DNA from: Flavobacterium sp. ENC | Lineage (GTDB): Bacteria > Bacteroidota > Bacteroidia > Flavobacteriales > Flavobacteriaceae | Reading direction: 5' to 3' | NCBI RefSeq assembly: GCF_020991415.1 | Contig: NZ_JAJMOY010000002.1 | Coordinates: 682,001-746,000 of the forward strand | DNA: 64,000 nt | Shown here: positions 61,650 to 64,000 of the stretch, in pieces | Numbering within the stretch: the stretch's first letter is position 1 | Layout: each line of letters begins with the position of its first letter | Made by a program: the position numbers and the translations under genes | Notes under the pieces: generated by a model | Seen by the model: the letters and a program-made list of their open reading frames with translations, nothing else | What the model was told of the DNA's origin: nothing | Databases searched by the model: none

Positions 61650-63986
61650 ATGCATAAATATATTGACCAGCTAAACGAAGCGCAAAGAGAACCCGTTCTG
61701 CAAAAAGACGGGCCAATGATTATTATTGCTGGTGCAGGTTCGGGAAAAACACGTGTTTTAACCATCAGAATTGCGTATTTGATGCATCAGGGAGTTGATG
61801 CTTTTAATATTTTATCGCTTACTTTTACGAACAAGGCAGCTCGTGAAATGAAGCACAGGATTTCTGATATTGTGGGACCGGCCGAGGCAAAAAACCTTTG
61901 GATGGGAACATTTCACTCGATTTTTGCACGTATATTGCGTTCAGAATCAGAACATTTGGGGTATCCTTCCAATTTTACCATTTATGATTCTCAGGATTCC
62001 CAGCGACTGATTTCTTCCATTATAAAAGAAATGCAGCTGGACCGTGATGTTTACAAACCAAAGCAGGTTTTAGGCCGAATTTCAAGTTATAAAAACAGTT
62101 TAATTACAGTAAAAGCCTATTTCAATAATCCGGAATTGCAGGAGGCAGATGCAATGGCAAAAAAACCGAGGTTAGGAGAAATTTACCAGCAGTATGTCGA
62201 CAGATGTTTTAAGGCCGGAGCAATGGATTTCGATGATTTGCTATTGAAAACCAATGAATTGCTAACCCGATTTCCGGAAGTTTTATCCAAATATCAAAAC
62301 CGTTTCCGCTATATTCTGGTGGATGAGTACCAGGATACCAATCACTCCCAGTATTTGATTGTAAGGGCTTTATCAGATAAATTTCAGAATATTTGTGTGG
62401 TAGGAGATGATGCACAGAGTATTTATGCTTTCCGTGGGGCGAATATCAATAATATTCTGAATTTCCAGAAAGATTACGAAGGCGTAAAAACTTTTCGACT
62501 GGAGCAAAATTATCGCTCAACACGAAATATTGTAGAAGCTGCAAATACTATTATTGATCATAATAAAACCAAATTAGATAAGATTGTCTGGACAGCCAAT
62601 GATTTTGGACCAAAAATAAAAGTACACCGAAGCCTTACTGATGCTGAAGAAGGTCGTTTTGTAGCCAGTACAATTTTCGAGCAGAAAATGCAGAATCAAT
62701 TGCACAACGGTTCTTTCGCTATTTTATACCGTACCAATGCGCAATCGCGTGCTATGGAGGATGCCCTGAGAAAACGAGACATACCGTATAGAATTTACGG
62801 AGGTTTGTCTTTCTATCAGCGCAAGGAAATCAAGGATGTACTTTGTTATCTGCGTTTGGTGATTAACCCGAAAGATGAAGAAGCATTAATTCGTGTGATC
62901 AATTACCCGGCACGTGGAATAGGGGATACAACAGTTGAAAAACTGACTATTGCAGCCAATCATTACAAAAGATCGATTTGGGAAGTAATGGTCAATATTG
63001 ATAAAATTGACCTGAAACTGAATTCGGGAACGAAACAAAAACTAAACGATTTTGTAACCATGATCCAGAGCTTTCAGGTAATAGATCAGAACCAGGATGC
63101 TTTTTATATTACCGATTATGTAGCAAAAAAAACCGGACTGGTTCAGGAGCTTAAAAAAGACGCTACTCCCGAAGGAATGGCTAAAATTCAGAATATCGAA
63201 GAACTTTTAAACGGTATAAAAGATTTCACCGAGGGTCAAAAAGAAATTGATGGCGCCAGAGGAGCTTTGTCTGAATTTATGGAAGACGTAGCGCTGGCAA
63301 CAGATCTGGATAAAGATACAAACGATGAAGATCGTGTCGCTTTGATGACCATTCACCTGGCAAAAGGACTCGAATTCCCTCATGTTTTTGTAGTCGGAAT
63401 GGAAGAAGATTTGTTTCCGAGTGCCATGAGTATGAGTACAAGAAGTGAACTGGAAGAAGAAAGACGTCTGTTTTACGTAGCACTGACACGTGCAGAACAT
63501 CAGGCCTATCTAACGTATGCACAATCGCGATACCGTTGGGGAAAACTAACAGATAGTGAACCATCACGATTTGTGGAAGAAATTGACCCGCAATATTTAG
63601 AATATTTAACGCCGGCCGAAAGCAACTATCGCTATAAGCCAATGATCGACAGCGATATTTTTGGCGATATTGACAAATCGAAACTGCGACTGGCAAAACC
63701 GGTAGGAGGAACTCCACCTAAATACATAACGGACAACGAACCGAAGCCGGATTTGAATATCCGAAAATTAAAACCGGTTGCAGGTACCAATCCAAATGCC
63801 GGAGCTCCCAATTTATTTGACAATAAGCTGACTGTCGGCAATATCGTAATGCACGAGCGTTTTGGTAAAGGAGAAGTGGTTAATCTGGAAGGCGCCGGAC
63901 CCGATAAAAAAGCCGAAATCAAATTTGAAGTCGGAGGAATCAAAAAACTTCTGTTGCGATTTGCTAAACTGGATGTTGTAGGATAA
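61650..63986 (+). CDS. UvrD/PcrA-type ATP-dependent DNA helicase
   Basis: I start at ATG 61650 (MHKYIDQLNEAQREPVLQ), matching the conserved Q-motif spacing. 778 residues. Superfamily 1A motifs: IIAGAGSGKTRVLTIR (I), LTFTNKAAREMKHR (Ia), ILVDEYQDTNHSQY (II), VVGDDAQSIYAFRGA (III), FRLEQNYRSTRNIV (IV), VALMTIHLAKGLEFPHVFVV (V), and RRLFYVALTRAEHQAYLTYA (VI). The C-terminal GNIVMHERFGKGEVVNLEG is the Tudor-like tail of PcrA/UvrD that contacts RNA polymerase. It unwinds DNA 3'-5' in repair and collision rescue. The stop is 14 bases before the window end. Confidence 0.96.
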   Translation: MHKYIDQLNEAQREPVLQKDGPMIIIAGAGSGKTRVLTIRIAYLMHQGVDAFNILSLTFTNKAAREMKHRISDIVGPAEAKNLWMGTFHSIFARILRSESEHLGYPSNFTIYDSQDSQRLISSIIKEMQLDRDVYKPKQVLGRISSYKNSLITVKAYFNNPELQEADAMAKKPRLGEIYQQYVDRCFKAGAMDFDDLLLKTNELLTRFPEVLSKYQNRFRYILVDEYQDTNHSQYLIVRALSDKFQNICVVGDDAQSIYAFRGANINNILNFQKDYEGVKTFRLEQNYRSTRNIVEAANTIIDHNKTKLDKIVWTANDFGPKIKVHRSLTDAEEGRFVASTIFEQKMQNQLHNGSFAILYRTNAQSRAMEDALRKRDIPYRIYGGLSFYQRKEIKDVLCYLRLVINPKDEEALIRVINYPARGIGDTTVEKLTIAANHYKRSIWEVMVNIDKIDLKLNSGTKQKLNDFVTMIQSFQVIDQNQDAFYITDYVAKKTGLVQELKKDATPEGMAKIQNIEELLNGIKDFTEGQKEIDGARGALSEFMEDVALATDLDKDTNDEDRVALMTIHLAKGLEFPHVFVVGMEEDLFPSAMSMSTRSELEEERRLFYVALTRAEHQAYLTYAQSRYRWGKLTDSEPSRFVEEIDPQYLEYLTPAESNYRYKPMIDSDIFGDIDKSKLRLAKPVGGTPPKYITDNEPKPDLNIRKLKPVAGTNPNAGAPNLFDNKLTVGNIVMHERFGKGEVVNLEGAGPDKKAEIKFEVGGIKKLLLRFAKLDVVG

Positions 63987-64000
63987 AATAATGTTTAAGT

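Overview
The window looks like a Flavobacterium-type genome (Bacteroidota, Flavobacteriia). The DNA is AT-rich. The first protein ends in a type IX secretion (T9SS) C-terminal domain. Several intergenic regions carry the Bacteroidota promoter form TTG-N19-21-TAnnTTTG. The gene content (SusB-like GH97, a two-gene 7TM/histidine-kinase sensor, TMEM175 and pirin relatives, an RAYT transposase with palindromic repeats) fits that group.

Layout. (1) 1-14.7 kb is a plant-glycan degradation locus, all on the + strand: a GH74-type propeller protein cut by the left edge, two closely related GH29 alpha-L-fucosidases, a GH51 arabinofuranosidase, a GH2 beta-galactosidase, a GH97 enzyme, a GH2 with a beta-glucuronidase signature, and a relic of an NPCBM-bearing glycosidase. 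Together they could strip fucose, arabinose, galactose and glucuronate from xyloglucan or arabinogalactan-type side chains. No SusC/SusD pair is in the window. (2) 15.1-19.1 kb: polyphosphate kinase, an exported alpha/beta hydrolase and a divergent LysR regulator. (3) 19.1-27.2 kb is a decayed accessory region: solo and truncated IS6-type ends, a nonsense-mutated epimerase gene, DUF6069 and TMEM175 remnants, regulators (TetR, Crp), an isochorismatase-like hydrolase, an exported pirin, and a tRNA-3'-end/terminator relic that resembles the intact tRNA-Arg at its right edge. (4) 27.3-54.8 kb is mostly ordinary chromosome: apt, a two-component system, a muramidase, pheT, a bestrophin, an RND efflux operon, orphan sensor-like proteins, recG, several hypothetical proteins, an Asp/Asn hydroxylase, a Dph6-like ATPase, RAYT, an M1 peptidase and a patatin. 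(5) 54.8-59.65 kb is a four-gene RiPP-like cluster on the - strand. (6) 60.1-64 kb: a DUF-type membrane protein, a TSUP transporter and a UvrD/PcrA helicase.

The most interesting system is the cluster at 54.8-59.65 kb. A 483-residue protein carries four near-identical 36-residue repeats, each with five cysteines and three consecutive Thr-x-Ser-Cys units. A hairpin follows it, and then genes for an aminoglycoside-phosphotransferase-like kinase, a HopA1-family protein and a LanC cyclase with a complete zinc site. Kinase plus HopA1-like lyase is the dehydration pair of class V lanthipeptides and thioamitides. Here the pair sits with a canonical LanC and a very large multi-repeat substrate candidate, in a Bacteroidota background and with no transporter or protease gene alongside. 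I infer that it makes a multicore or multiply (methyl)lanthionine-crosslinked protein; this is untested.
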